From NCBI GenBank assembly GCA_902775605.1, contig CACYNE010000019.1:1-46354 (forward strand): a stretch of 46,354 nucleotides of DNA, in the 5' to 3' direction. This document shows, one piece after another, positions 8,053 to 15,339 of the stretch. Position 1 is the stretch's first letter, and each line of letters starts with the position of its first letter. The DNA is from an uncultured Prevotellaceae bacterium (GTDB lineage: Bacteria; Bacteroidota; Bacteroidia; Bacteroidales; Bacteroidaceae). Below the pieces are notes generated by a model, which worked only from the letters and a program-made list of their open reading frames with translations, searched no databases and had not been told where the DNA came from. A program made the translations under genes and the position numbers.

Positions 8053-8174
8053 TATGTGCAACATCCGGTGCTAACGCATTGATAGTCAGTTAAAGTCGTA
8101 TTCGAGGAGGTAAAGTAACACAAACTAACAATAATAATTATCCGCATAATCATGGCGATTATGCGGATTTTTTT
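8007..8174 (+). ncRNA. candidate small RNA ending at an intrinsic terminator
   Basis: A TACCTTTG box at 7993-8000 predicts a start near 8007. The only strong stop signal is a hairpin with 12-bp perfect arms (ATCCGCATAATC at 8140-8151 and GATTATGCGGAT at 8157-8168, 5-nt loop) followed by seven T. No convincing ORF lies between. The transcript would begin with the GTAACATGTTGATTATCAATGG segment shared with copy A. It could also be a remnant leader. Confidence 0.4.
8140..8174 (+). terminator. strong intrinsic terminator
   Basis: Perfect 12-bp stem with a 5-base loop (ATGGC) and a run of seven T. The T-run merges into the promoter of the HU-like gene (TACCTTTG at 8176-8183), so one transcript ends where the next is initiated. 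Confidence 0.8.
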
Positions 8175-8175
8175 G

Positions 8176-8183
8176 TACCTTTG
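8176..8183 (+). promoter_or_regulatory. -7 box (TACCTTTG) of the HU-like gene
   Basis: Lies 22 bases before the ATG at 8206, immediately after the T-run of the preceding terminator. Confidence 0.7.
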
Positions 8184-8205
8184 CGCCAAACGAAAAAAAT
8201 GAAAG

Positions 8206-8865
8206 ATGGCACACAAAATAAAATTCTGCATATTTGCTAATCCACTGCCTGACAGTGAGGGGAATACGACATATCAGGTGAGGCATCAGCCCGACGGGAC
8301 GATGGACACGAAGGCGTTTCTTGACCACGTAAAACTTCACGAATCATTCAACACGACTGCCATGAGTTCCGCACTCAGCATTCTCAAGGATGAGATCATA
8401 GAACAGCTGAAGAACAACAAGCGGTTTCGCATTGATGGCATCGGCACGTTCCAGATGAAGGTGGGACTGAAGAACAGCATTGACGAGGACGGCACGCCCA
8501 CGAAGGCTCACTTCACTGATCCTGAGAAGATTACGGCACGCAACGTTGAGGTGACGGGTGTCTCGTTCACGCCAGACAAGAGTCTCATTAAAATGTTGAA
8601 GAGCAACACCTCTACCATAAACTGCAATGGCCGGGGCATGGTGGGCCGCTCAAAACAGTATGAGCGTCAGGAAGTGGTCAACGCACTCAACGCTTATCTG
8701 GCAGAGCATCACTTCATCACGCGCCGCACCTTCCAGACGCTGCTCCATCTCTCCAGTTATGCAGCACAGAAATGGCTCGACCTGCTCATCAACGAAGAGT
8801 TTCCGAAATATACGGCCCAGAAGGAGGGAAACACCATCATCTATCGTAGATTCGGAAAAGAATAA
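8206..8865 (+). CDS. HU-like DNA-binding protein with an extra C-terminal winged-helix-like region
   Basis: Residues ~1-125 match the Bacteroidota HU-related family (IHF/HU fold): an N-terminal strand with residues such as YQVRHQPDGTMDTKAF, the helix STALSILKDEI-like segment, and the FRIDGIGTFQMKVG turn that corresponds to the HU dimer core. Residues ~145-219 (RQEVVNALNAYLAEHHFITRRTFQTLL) look like a small helix-turn-helix/winged domain not present in plain HU. In Bacteroidota such proteins frequently sit beside VapE-type genes, as here (convergent, 95 bp apart). Likely a nucleoid or element-specific DNA-binding protein. An ATG at 8199 is out of frame, so 8206 is the start. Confidence 0.85.
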   Translation: MAHKIKFCIFANPLPDSEGNTTYQVRHQPDGTMDTKAFLDHVKLHESFNTTAMSSALSILKDEIIEQLKNNKRFRIDGIGTFQMKVGLKNSIDEDGTPTKAHFTDPEKITARNVEVTGVSFTPDKSLIKMLKSNTSTINCNGRGMVGRSKQYERQEVVNALNAYLAEHHFITRRTFQTLLHLSSYAAQKWLDLLINEEFPKYTAQKEGNTIIYRRFGKE

Positions 8866-8895
8866 TGCCCTAAGACAAGGCACCTCTAAAAAACA

Positions 8896-8956
8896 AAAAT
8901 GCTCCGAAGGTTCTCTGAAACACCCTGTATAAGGGCCAAGAACTGCGGAGCATTTT
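8896..8956. terminator. bidirectional hairpin between HU-like and VapE-like genes
   Basis: Arms AAAATGCTCCG (8896-8906) and CGGAGCATTTT (8946-8956) are perfect inverted repeats with a 39-nt spacer that contains its own small stem (CCCT...AGGG). It lies between convergent stop codons and so probably ends both transcripts. Its geometry is copied by the inverted repeat at 10673-10733. Confidence 0.65.
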
Positions 8957-8960
8957 CCTA

Positions 8961-10328
8961 TCACATCCTACCTCTCACCTCTACCAAATACCCGTCCGTA
9001 TCGTGCTTTCTTACCCTCGGCACGTTCAGGCGAGTCATATAGCGCCCAAACTGGTTAAGCGTGACACCCGTCATCGTCTTCCGAGACTGCTTCGTCAACT
9101 CACGAATCAAATCACGCCCTTCCATATACACCGCCTGACTTCTATCTGTTGGCACGGCGTAATAAGTCAGGAACAACTGCTCCACCTCGTTCGTCACATA
9201 GTACTGGCGGTTCACGCGCTCCATCTCAGCCTCATCCTCTTTCGAGAAATAATGTGGCAGATGCTGACGCTCCACCTCGTCTATCAACTGCGCATAGAGT
9301 TGATCGTGATGGATGTCCTCCACAGGGATGATGCCCTCAGGCTCCAGCACCAGAAACCGGCGCGACCCGCTACGGTCGGTCAGCAGATGACGTTCATTAC
9401 TGGTGCCCACAAATGAGGCAATACGAGGCAACTGGTTGAAGTTCTTCTTGTAAGCACCGATGAAACTGGGCTTCAGCGTCTGCATCATCGTCTTCAACTC
9501 AGGCATCTTTCTATATGGAATCTTATCGAACTCATCGATATTCACCAAGCCAAACTCCACCATCTTCCGATAAGCATTGCCCTTTGACGACAGCGAGAAA
9601 TCATCTGTATAGTAGTCCGCGATCTCTGGCGGCATCAATGCACGCAGAAACGTACTCTTGTGTATGCCCTGCCTACTGCTCACCAGCAAGAGCATCACCG
9701 CATTGGCATGATCAGCATCACCACCCAGCCATTGCATCACCACGGCACGAAGCCATTTTCGCACCATCCTGTCACAATAGTCAGAACCGTTGATACGACG
9801 TACCAGATCACCCACATAATCCGTTGTCCCATCCCAATGCCCGCGCACCCCATCCAGATAGGCACGGATAGGATGATAATCCACGGCCAACTGACTCTCT
9901 ACGCGCTGCTTCACAAAGCTCGACAGACAAAATATCTCACCGTCGTCCTGCACCTCACAGTTGATGGAGTTCAGTTGCCTACGGTCCACCATCTGCCAAG
10001 GACCGCTACCGTTTTCACTCTTATGCCGATACTCATAGACATCACGCACCACATTATGGCGAAACTCATAATTCGCCGTCACATATTCCGTCATGTCATG
10101 AATAGGCCTCAGCAACGTCTGCTGCCGTTCCTCATAGCGGTTCTGGGTGGCTGGAGCAGATGCCTGGGACTCCCCGTCAGATTCCTTTCTCACGGTCTCG
10201 ATGGCAGCCAATGCCGTTTCCAACTTACCCAGTCTCTCACTCAGCTGAGCGTTCTCACACTCTGCGTTGACAGCCTTCTTTGAACGCCATCCCATCTTTT
10301 TCAGAAATGCCTTAATCTTTATCATCAT
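8961..10328 (-). CDS. VapE-family P-loop ATPase (virulence-associated E, primase/helicase-like)
   Basis: The VapE core is clear: HPIRAYLDGVRGHWDGTTDYV, a P-loop-type motif SSRQGIHKSTFLRAL, a Walker B NIDEFDKI, and VGTSNERHLLTDRSGSRRFLVLE (sensor and arginine region). Family members are P-loop ATPases carried on phages, plasmids and integrative elements and thought to act in element DNA replication. The N-terminal ~100 residues are low-complexity, with no primase domain. The P-loop reads QGIHKST where GIGKST is usual. The start is placed at 10328 (MMIKIKAF), because the TATCTTTG box at 10347-10354 falls inside the 21-residue extension of the longer frame. It would be 455 residues. Confidence 0.9.
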   Translation of the reverse strand: MMIKIKAFLKKMGWRSKKAVNAECENAQLSERLGKLETALAAIETVRKESDGESQASAPATQNRYEERQQTLLRPIHDMTEYVTANYEFRHNVVRDVYEYRHKSENGSGPWQMVDRRQLNSINCEVQDDGEIFCLSSFVKQRVESQLAVDYHPIRAYLDGVRGHWDGTTDYVGDLVRRINGSDYCDRMVRKWLRAVVMQWLGGDADHANAVMLLLVSSRQGIHKSTFLRALMPPEIADYYTDDFSLSSKGNAYRKMVEFGLVNIDEFDKIPYRKMPELKTMMQTLKPSFIGAYKKNFNQLPRIASFVGTSNERHLLTDRSGSRRFLVLEPEGIIPVEDIHHDQLYAQLIDEVERQHLPHYFSKEDEAEMERVNRQYYVTNEVEQLFLTYYAVPTDRSQAVYMEGRDLIRELTKQSRKTMTGVTLNQFGRYMTRLNVPRVRKHDTDGYLVEVRGRM

Positions 10329-10346
10329 ATCTTTCTGTTTTTGTTG

Positions 10347-10354
10347 CAAAGATA
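10347..10354 (-). promoter_or_regulatory. -7 box (TATCTTTG) of the VapE-like gene; decides the start
   Basis: Minus-strand TATCTTTG, 18 bases before the ATG at 10328. It excludes the longer start at 10391, which would place the promoter inside the coding region. Confidence 0.75.
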
Positions 10355-10485
10355 GTAAATTCCGGTGCTGTTTTCCAAGCCTTTTCACCACAAAACGCCC
10401 CTAAATCTGCCTTGTTTTATAGTGCCAATTTACATCATCCAAACTACCATCTTGTTTATCATAAACAACCTATTTACAATCTTTC

Positions 10486-10573
10486 GACTATAGTCATACG
10501 TTTTTACGACTTTAGACATATAATCTTACGACATAAGTCATACTATCTTTTGTCTATAGTCAGAAAAGAAAAA
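10486..10573. repeat. array of four near-palindromic GACTATAGTC sites with exact 22-bp period
   Basis: Cores begin at 10486, 10508, 10530 and 10552: GACTATAGTC, GACTTTAGAC, GACATAAGTC and GTCTATAGTC. The first is a perfect palindrome and the others differ at one to three positions. Units also share a following ATA and an AATCTTAC-like tail, so they are 22-bp direct repeats of palindromes, two helical turns apart. They sit between the leftward vapE promoter (10347-10354) and a rightward TATCTTTG box (10602-10609). They could be binding sites for a dimeric regulator or replication iterons. Confidence 0.85.
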
Positions 10574-10601
10574 ATATGCTGTTTATCACTACCATCTTCC
10601 C

Positions 10602-10609
10602 TATCTTTG
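10602..10609 (+). promoter_or_regulatory. -7 box (TATCTTTG) downstream of the 22-bp repeat array
   Basis: Forty bases after the last repeat core. No ORF with a start codon follows within a reasonable distance, so its product may be a short RNA ending at the inverted repeat 10673-10733. Confidence 0.5.
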
Positions 10610-10615
10610 CAAACG

Positions 10616-10733
10616 AAGAAGGCATCTTGCCACAAAGAAACGCCCAACTTTCAATCCCCTCTCCCACCCTCCAAAATTCTCCGCACCTATCCCACTGGCT
10701 TCCAACGTCTTACCTCCTTTTTCGGAGAATTTT
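10616..10733 (+). ncRNA. candidate short RNA between the repeat array and a large hairpin
   Basis: From the predicted start after 10609, about 118 nt lead to an 11-bp inverted repeat (AAAATTCTCCG at 10673-10683, CGGAGAATTTT at 10723-10733, 39-nt spacer). The RNA would be C-rich and has no start codon in a useful frame. Weak evidence: the hairpin lacks a long U-run on this strand. Confidence 0.25.
10673..10733. repeat. 11-bp inverted repeat with 39-nt spacer
   Basis: The arms AAAATTCTCCG and CGGAGAATTTT differ from those of the 8896-8956 hairpin at one base (AAAATGCTCCG), with the same arm length and the same 39-nt spacer. The two elements bracket the vapE gene and its repeat array. Confidence 0.75.
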
Positions 10734-10867
10734 GCGGATGAAAGTCCACGATGGCAATAAGAAATATATACGAAGAAATGAGATAAGAATCATGGCTACT
10801 AGTTTTTGATTTATTCTCAAACACATAATAATGTTTATAAAGATTTTGTAGTTTCAATTTTCTTGTG

Positions 10868-10875
10868 TACTTTTG
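10868..10875 (+). promoter_or_regulatory. -7 box (TACTTTTG) upstream of the small secreted-protein remnant
   Basis: TACTTTTG followed 29 bases later by the ATG at 10905. It may now serve the thioesterase gene downstream. The stretch 10734-10867 holds nothing else recognisable and is AT-rich. Confidence 0.55.
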
Positions 10876-10904
10876 CATAGTTTCTAACCAAAAGCATCAA
10901 GATC

Positions 10905-11045
10905 ATGAAGATATCAGCATTGATAATCGCATGTCAATATATATCACCAACCATTTCGTCAACAGACGATGATTATAACCTGCAGGGACTTAAGGTTTCC
11001 TCAAACTATAAAGGTCTTGTCATATCCCACGGAAAAAGATTATAA
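10905..11045 (+). pseudogene. 46-residue remnant: signal-peptide-like start joined to a Bacteroidota C-terminal tail
   Basis: The frame starts with a hydrophobic N-terminus (MKISALIIACQYISP) and ends with YNLQGLKVSSNYKGLVISHGKRL. The tail closely follows the pattern at the ends of the C10 peptidase (FNLNGQRVTQPQKGLFIINGNK) and the double GH43 protein (YDLQGREIETPTKKGIYI). What is seen is thus a secretion start and a C-terminal tail with no middle. The simplest reading is an internal deletion of a large secreted protein gene. A functional micro-protein is possible but less likely. Confidence 0.6.
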
Positions 11046-11060
11046 GATAATAACACAAAA

Positions 11061-11465
11061 ATGAATATATTAGAATTACTGAATCGTACAGATCGTTTTG
11101 CAGCCAACGCAGGCTGCAGGATTACAGAGGTGGACACAGAGCATGCCGTTGCTGAGATGGTGGTGACAAAAGAACATTTGAATGGCGGCAATGTCTGTCA
11201 GGGAGGCGCATTATTCACGTTGGCAGACCTGGCCATAGCCGCTTTGATGAACAGCCAGGGACAACTGACCGTTGGCATCAGCAGCAGCATTATGTTTGTG
11301 TCGAGTGCAAAAGAGGGCGACTTGCTTCGGGCGGAAGCCGTCAGCGTATGCAATCATCACAAGATTCCCTCTGTTGAAGTACGCGTCACCAACCAGGAGG
11401 GTCGCCTCATCTGTCACGTCACAGGCATTGGCTATCGCAAGTCTATCCCCCTCCCCCAGCAATAA
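11061..11465 (+). CDS. PaaI-type hotdog-fold acyl-CoA thioesterase
   Basis: A 134-residue single-domain protein with the PaaI signature: HLNGGNVCQGGALFTLADLAIAALMNS, where the Asn-Gly and Gly-Gly-Ala segment before the central helix forms the CoA site. In the family this position usually reads VHGG, here CQGG. The enzyme would hydrolyse small acyl-CoA thioesters in the cytoplasm. It starts 15 bases after the remnant frame and probably shares its promoter at 10868-10875. No paa catabolic genes are nearby, so the substrate is open. Confidence 0.9.
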   Translation: MNILELLNRTDRFAANAGCRITEVDTEHAVAEMVVTKEHLNGGNVCQGGALFTLADLAIAALMNSQGQLTVGISSSIMFVSSAKEGDLLRAEAVSVCNHHKIPSVEVRVTNQEGRLICHVTGIGYRKSIPLPQQ

Positions 11466-11529
11466 GACACGCAGATGTCACAGGGACTGGTCAATGACAT
11501 CTGAATATGGTGGTTTCAGAAATAAATGC

Positions 11530-11537
11530 TATCTTTG
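11530..11537 (+). promoter_or_regulatory. -7 box (TATCTTTG) of glycerate kinase
   Basis: TATCTTTG 49 bases before the ATG at 11587, in the 121-bp gap after the thioesterase gene. Confidence 0.65.
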
Positions 11538-11586
11538 CATCTATGAATAGACAAGAATTCTGAATCATACGGGTTGTTTTTGCAGC

Positions 11587-12702
11587 ATGAAAGTAATCAT
11601 TGCGATAGATTCATTCAAGGGGTGCCTCACTTCAAAGGAAGCTAACGAGGCAGCGGCAAAGGGAATTAGGATGGCTTATCCTGATGCTGAGATAGTGGAA
11701 GTGGCCGTCAGCGATGGTGGCGAGGGTTATATAGAAGCTTTCCATGCAGCCATTGGAGGTCGACTGGAGGAGATAACTGCGAGAGACCCACTGATGCGCC
11801 CCATTAAAGCCAAATACCTACTTTACAATGATACTGCTGTCATTGAGATAGCTCAGGTCAGTGGGCTGACCTTATTGACGAATGAAGAGCGAAATCCTAT
11901 GGTGGCAACGAGCTATGGCACTGGGCAACTGGTGGCTGATGCTGTACGTAAAGGTGCCAAGCACATCATCGTTGGACTTGGAGGCAGCGCCACAAGTGAT
12001 GCTGGCATAGGTATGCTTAGAGCTCTTATCGACGCTTTTTCAAAGAATAGCACCTGGGATGACATTGATGTCTTTAAGGATGTGACTTTCACCATTGCCA
12101 CAGACGTCAATAACCCACTATATGGTGAGCAGGGGGCAGCCCATGTCTTTGCTCCTCAGAAGTTTGCGAGTGGTCAAAGGGAGGTAAAGGGTGCTACGCC
12201 AGAAAAGATTCATTGTTTAGACGAGCGTGCAAGGAAATTTGCCGAATTATCTGCCAAGCATTTCGGCTACGACCGTTCACAGATGGCAGGCGCTGGTGCT
12301 GCCGGCGGTCTTGGTTATGCCTTCCTGCAATACCTCAATGCGAAAAGCATGTCGGGCATCCTGTTGCTGCTCAATACTATCCGATTCAAGGAAATGGTTA
12401 AAGACGCGGACCTCATTATCACAGGTGAAGGCTCTGCTGACCGGCAAACGCTGATGGGGAAACTCCCGATAGGTATCCTTGAAGAAGCCAAACCTGTTCC
12501 CGTGGTACTGATAGCAGGCAGGATTAGCGATTGCGAAGAGCTCCTAAAAGCAGGTTTTGCCCAAGTAAGATGCATCAATCCGCCAGGAATCCCCCTTGAA
12601 GAAGCTATGCGTAAGGATGTTGCCAAACGAAACATCCAAGCGATGATAGAAAAATCTATTTTGCTGAATCACGGAGACTGTCTTTCAATCACTTCATCTT
12701 GA
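11587..12702 (+). CDS. glycerate 2-kinase (GarK/GlxK type-1 family)
   Basis: At 371 residues this matches the usual ~380 of the family. The N-terminus MKVIIAIDSFKGCLTSKEANEAAAKGI and the VSDGGEGYIEAF motif are diagnostic. The glycine-rich segments IIVGLGGSATSDAGIGML and ADLIITGEGSADRQTLMGK complete the signature. The enzyme phosphorylates D-glycerate with ATP, feeding glyoxylate or serine-derived carbon into glycolysis in the cytosol. Its last 14 bases overlap the 3' end of the convergent SpoIIE-type gene, and no terminator separates them. No other glycerate pathway genes lie alongside. Confidence 0.96.
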   Translation: MKVIIAIDSFKGCLTSKEANEAAAKGIRMAYPDAEIVEVAVSDGGEGYIEAFHAAIGGRLEEITARDPLMRPIKAKYLLYNDTAVIEIAQVSGLTLLTNEERNPMVATSYGTGQLVADAVRKGAKHIIVGLGGSATSDAGIGMLRALIDAFSKNSTWDDIDVFKDVTFTIATDVNNPLYGEQGAAHVFAPQKFASGQREVKGATPEKIHCLDERARKFAELSAKHFGYDRSQMAGAGAAGGLGYAFLQYLNAKSMSGILLLLNTIRFKEMVKDADLIITGEGSADRQTLMGKLPIGILEEAKPVPVVLIAGRISDCEELLKAGFAQVRCINPPGIPLEEAMRKDVAKRNIQAMIEKSILLNHGDCLSITSS

Positions 12703-14533
12703 TACACATCTTGGTGAGGTCGTCGCTGGGTTCGGCTCCGCCTACAAATTCCTCGACGGCCTTGTGGATGGTCTCTGAGGTCTCACGGGCATCGCCTAAG
12801 TCACACTGAAGCAGGGCTTTCAGGCGGTCATCGCCAAACTGCTCCTTGTTGCTGTTCTCGGCCTCATTGATACCGTCGGTATAGATAAACAAGGTCTTTC
12901 CGTGCATATCACCAACCTCTTCACCCTCAAACTTCAGCTCCGGCCATAGTCCGATGGGGGCATTGGCCTCCATCTTCATATATTCTCCGTTGAGAAGGGG
13001 CGGATTATGACCTGCGTTGCAGAACTCCATCCGACCAGTAGTAAGATCGATTAGTCCGATGAACATGGTGACAAACATGCCCTGATCGTTATCCTCTGCC
13101 AAGGCATGGTTCAGGCGGTCGGCAATCGTGTTTGGCAGAAGTTTGCCATCCACCAGCGTGCGGAACATGCGGGTCACCTCAGCCATATAGAGCGCAGCAG
13201 GCACACCCTTGCCACTGACATCGCCCACACAGAAGTACAGCAGGTTGTCAATCAAGGCATAGGCATACAGGTCGCCACCCACCTCCTTGGCAGGGGTCAT
13301 CATGGCATAGAGATCCACATCCTCGCGCCTGGGGAACACATGGGGCAGCATGCGTTTCTGTATCTCACGAGCGATGCGCAACTCACTCTCAATACGCTCC
13401 TTGGCAGCGGTGGTCTCTTCAAGTTTGTCGTAAGCATCCTGCAACTTGCTATGAACAATCTTCAGCTTCTTCATGTGCTTATTGCGACGATAAGCGAAGA
13501 CAGAAAGGAAGCCGATGATGACAAATGCGATGACACCACCCGCTATCATCAGCAGATGTTCCTTGGCCAGTTCCTGCTCCTTAGCCTCGTTCTCGGCATA
13601 GGTGATGGAAAGCTCAGTGTCGAACTCGTTCATCTGAGAGCGAGCCTCTGACGACTGAATGGAGTCGATGACCGCCCGCGTACGCTTCTGCCAATAGAGC
13701 GCCTGACGATAGTCGCCCATGTGCTCATAGATAGAGGCTTTCTGCGCACATTTGTTCTGCATGTGGATCAGTTTCTCGGCACGCTGCAGAGCCAGTTTCC
13801 ACTGCTTGCGGTTCTTGGCCAGATAGACATTGATGAGCTCACCGAAGAGTCCACCCTGTCCACCATGCTCGGCAATCAGTTGTGCACGTTCCTTATAGGC
13901 ATCCTCGAAACCGAGGCTGTCGCCCTGATTATAAAATGCCAAACATTTATACGACCATGCCGTAATCTGGTTCATCGGGATGATGCCCGGCTCCTCAAGA
14001 GCCTTACGGGCATTCTCCCTCACCTCCTCATAGTCTTTTCTGTGGAGTGCCGTCTCACAAAGTCCCAGGTAACAAGGAGCGGCACTCTCCTCCTTCAGGT
14101 ATTTCTCCTTCAGCTTCAACGCCTGAAGGAAACTCTTTTCAGCCAGTCCCATGTTGCCCGACTGCTCGCGGATGGTGCCAAGCGTGAAGGTGGCGAAGTA
14201 CATACCCACGTTGCTGTTGTTCTCCTTGGCATGATGATAAATGGCGTGGGCCATCTCAACACCTTTCGTACGGTTCACGTACTCGAACATATAGATGGCC
14301 TCGTAACTGCATGCCCTATAGTAAGTCTCCTGATAGCTAGAGAACTCCGTGGCATCCTTCACCTTCTTGACGGCATCAAAGTAATTCTCCGTCTCGCGGG
14401 CACTATAGCATCGGTAAGCTTCATCAGCAAGCTTCTGAAGTCTGTCTGGCAATTGCTCTTCAGCCCAGACACGCATGACACCTGCCATCTGCAGCAGAAA
14501 TGTCAGACAAATTAAACATAGCACCTTTCTCAT
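12689..14533 (-). CDS. membrane-bound TPR sensor with SpoIIE/PP2C serine phosphatase domain
   Basis: A signal peptide (MRKVLCLICLTFLLQMAGV) is followed by ~280 residues of helical TPR-like repeats, one membrane segment (LLMIAGGVIAFVIIGFLSVFAY), a coiled coil, and a C-terminal SpoIIE phosphatase. The phosphatase shows the metal-binding EVGGDLYAY, GDVSGKGVPAALYM, NAGHNPPLL and YTDGINEA motifs. It dephosphorylates phosphoserine/threonine partners, often an anti-anti-sigma factor, in response to a periplasmic signal. No STAS or kinase gene lies adjacent. The start is set at 14533: an upstream TTG would lie within the -7 box 14541-14548. It would be 614 residues. Confidence 0.93.
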   Translation of the reverse strand: MRKVLCLICLTFLLQMAGVMRVWAEEQLPDRLQKLADEAYRCYSARETENYFDAVKKVKDATEFSSYQETYYRACSYEAIYMFEYVNRTKGVEMAHAIYHHAKENNSNVGMYFATFTLGTIREQSGNMGLAEKSFLQALKLKEKYLKEESAAPCYLGLCETALHRKDYEEVRENARKALEEPGIIPMNQITAWSYKCLAFYNQGDSLGFEDAYKERAQLIAEHGGQGGLFGELINVYLAKNRKQWKLALQRAEKLIHMQNKCAQKASIYEHMGDYRQALYWQKRTRAVIDSIQSSEARSQMNEFDTELSITYAENEAKEQELAKEHLLMIAGGVIAFVIIGFLSVFAYRRNKHMKKLKIVHSKLQDAYDKLEETTAAKERIESELRIAREIQKRMLPHVFPRREDVDLYAMMTPAKEVGGDLYAYALIDNLLYFCVGDVSGKGVPAALYMAEVTRMFRTLVDGKLLPNTIADRLNHALAEDNDQGMFVTMFIGLIDLTTGRMEFCNAGHNPPLLNGEYMKMEANAPIGLWPELKFEGEEVGDMHGKTLFIYTDGINEAENSNKEQFGDDRLKALLQCDLGDARETSETIHKAVEEFVGGAEPSDDLTKMCIKMK

Positions 14534-14540
14534 ACGACTG

Positions 14541-14548
14541 CAAAGGTA
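14541..14548 (-). promoter_or_regulatory. -7 box (TACCTTTG) of the SpoIIE phosphatase gene; near-leaderless
   Basis: Only 7 bases separate the box from the ATG at 14533, so the mRNA would have almost no leader. Confidence 0.75.
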
Positions 14549-14643
14549 CAAAAAAATTGTACTAATGCAAACTTTTCAAAAAAATAATTGAAAAAGATTT
14601 TGAGTTTTAAGTTTTTTCTTTTCGATAATTGAAAAGAAGTATC

Positions 14644-14651
14644 TACCTTTG
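14644..14651 (+). promoter_or_regulatory. -7 box (TACCTTTG) of the small AlbA_2 gene
   Basis: Lies 23 bases before the GTG start at 14675. An AAGGAAAG purine run 4-11 bases before the GTG may help initiation. Confidence 0.65.
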
Positions 14652-14674
14652 CAAGCAAAAATTAAGGAAAGCGA

Positions 14675-15334
14675 GTGAACGACCTGCAATACATACAGAG
14701 CCTCATCAAAGAGGGAGAGCACCAGCAGCAGGACTTCAAGTATCGGGTGGCCGATGCCAAGAAGTTGGCCAAGTCGGTATCGGCATTTGCCAATACCGAT
14801 GGGGGACGCCTGTTGATTGGGGTGCGTGACGACGGCAACATGTCGGGTGTGCGCGACGAGGAAGAAATCTATATGATGCACCAGGCCGCCTATCGCTACT
14901 GTCGTCCGCAGGCCAGCATCAAGTTCGACACCTATCAGGTGGCACCACATTATGCCAACAACGGAGGGCGGGGACTGCGCACCATCGTCATTGCCACCGT
15001 TCCGCCTTCTGACAAGCGACCCATCCATGCCATCGACGACGAAGGAAACCAGCGTGCCTATATCCGCATTGCCGACGAGAACATCGTGGCATCGCCCGTG
15101 CATCTGGCCATGTGGCGAGAAGCCCAGAACCCACAGGGCACCATGATGACCTATACCGACACCGTGCGCAAGCTCATCGATGCCCTGCAAGGCCAACGGC
15201 TAACACTAAACCAATTGGTGCGCCGTTCTGCCATTCCTCGCCATAAGGTCATCACCCTATTGGCACGCCTCATCCGCTTCCATATTGCCCGATGGGAATA
15301 CGCTGACCAGCAGTTCTGGTTCAGTATTGAATAA
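14675..15334 (+). CDS. AlbA_2 (Schlafen-type) domain protein with a C-terminal helical DNA-binding region
   Basis: The 219-residue protein has an AlbA_2 domain in residues ~10-150: EHQQQDFKYRVADAKKLAKSVSAFANTDGGRLLIGVRDDG and a later strand ending in the RAYIRIADENI segment. The last ~50 residues (LTLNQLVRRSAIPRHKVITLLARLIRF) look like a winged helix. It lacks the HATPase-like part of the larger relative at 3183-4664. A DNA-binding regulatory role is inferred. It starts at GTG, preceded by AAGGAAAG. Its last ~30 bases are repeated at 15665-15696, behind a hydrolase remnant. Confidence 0.87.
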   Translation: MNDLQYIQSLIKEGEHQQQDFKYRVADAKKLAKSVSAFANTDGGRLLIGVRDDGNMSGVRDEEEIYMMHQAAYRYCRPQASIKFDTYQVAPHYANNGGRGLRTIVIATVPPSDKRPIHAIDDEGNQRAYIRIADENIVASPVHLAMWREAQNPQGTMMTYTDTVRKLIDALQGQRLTLNQLVRRSAIPRHKVITLLARLIRFHIARWEYADQQFWFSIE

Positions 15335-15335
15335 A
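15305..15335 (+). repeat. direct repeat, first copy (end of AlbA_2 gene)
   Basis: The segment CAGCAGT...TTCAGTATTGAATAAA at the end of the AlbA_2 gene recurs at 15665-15696 as CAGCAGT...TTCAGTATTGAGTAAA. The two copies bracket the hydrolase remnant. Confidence 0.75.
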
Positions 15336-15339
15336 GATA

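Noticed and set aside
10328-10391. 21-residue N-terminal extension of the VapE-like protein
   Set aside because: It runs through the -7 box at 10347-10354, so the ATG at 10328 is the better start.
10412-10809. ORFs over the repeat array and hairpin
   Set aside because: Composition is low-complexity with no recognisable domains, and the frames cross repeats, promoter box and inverted repeat.
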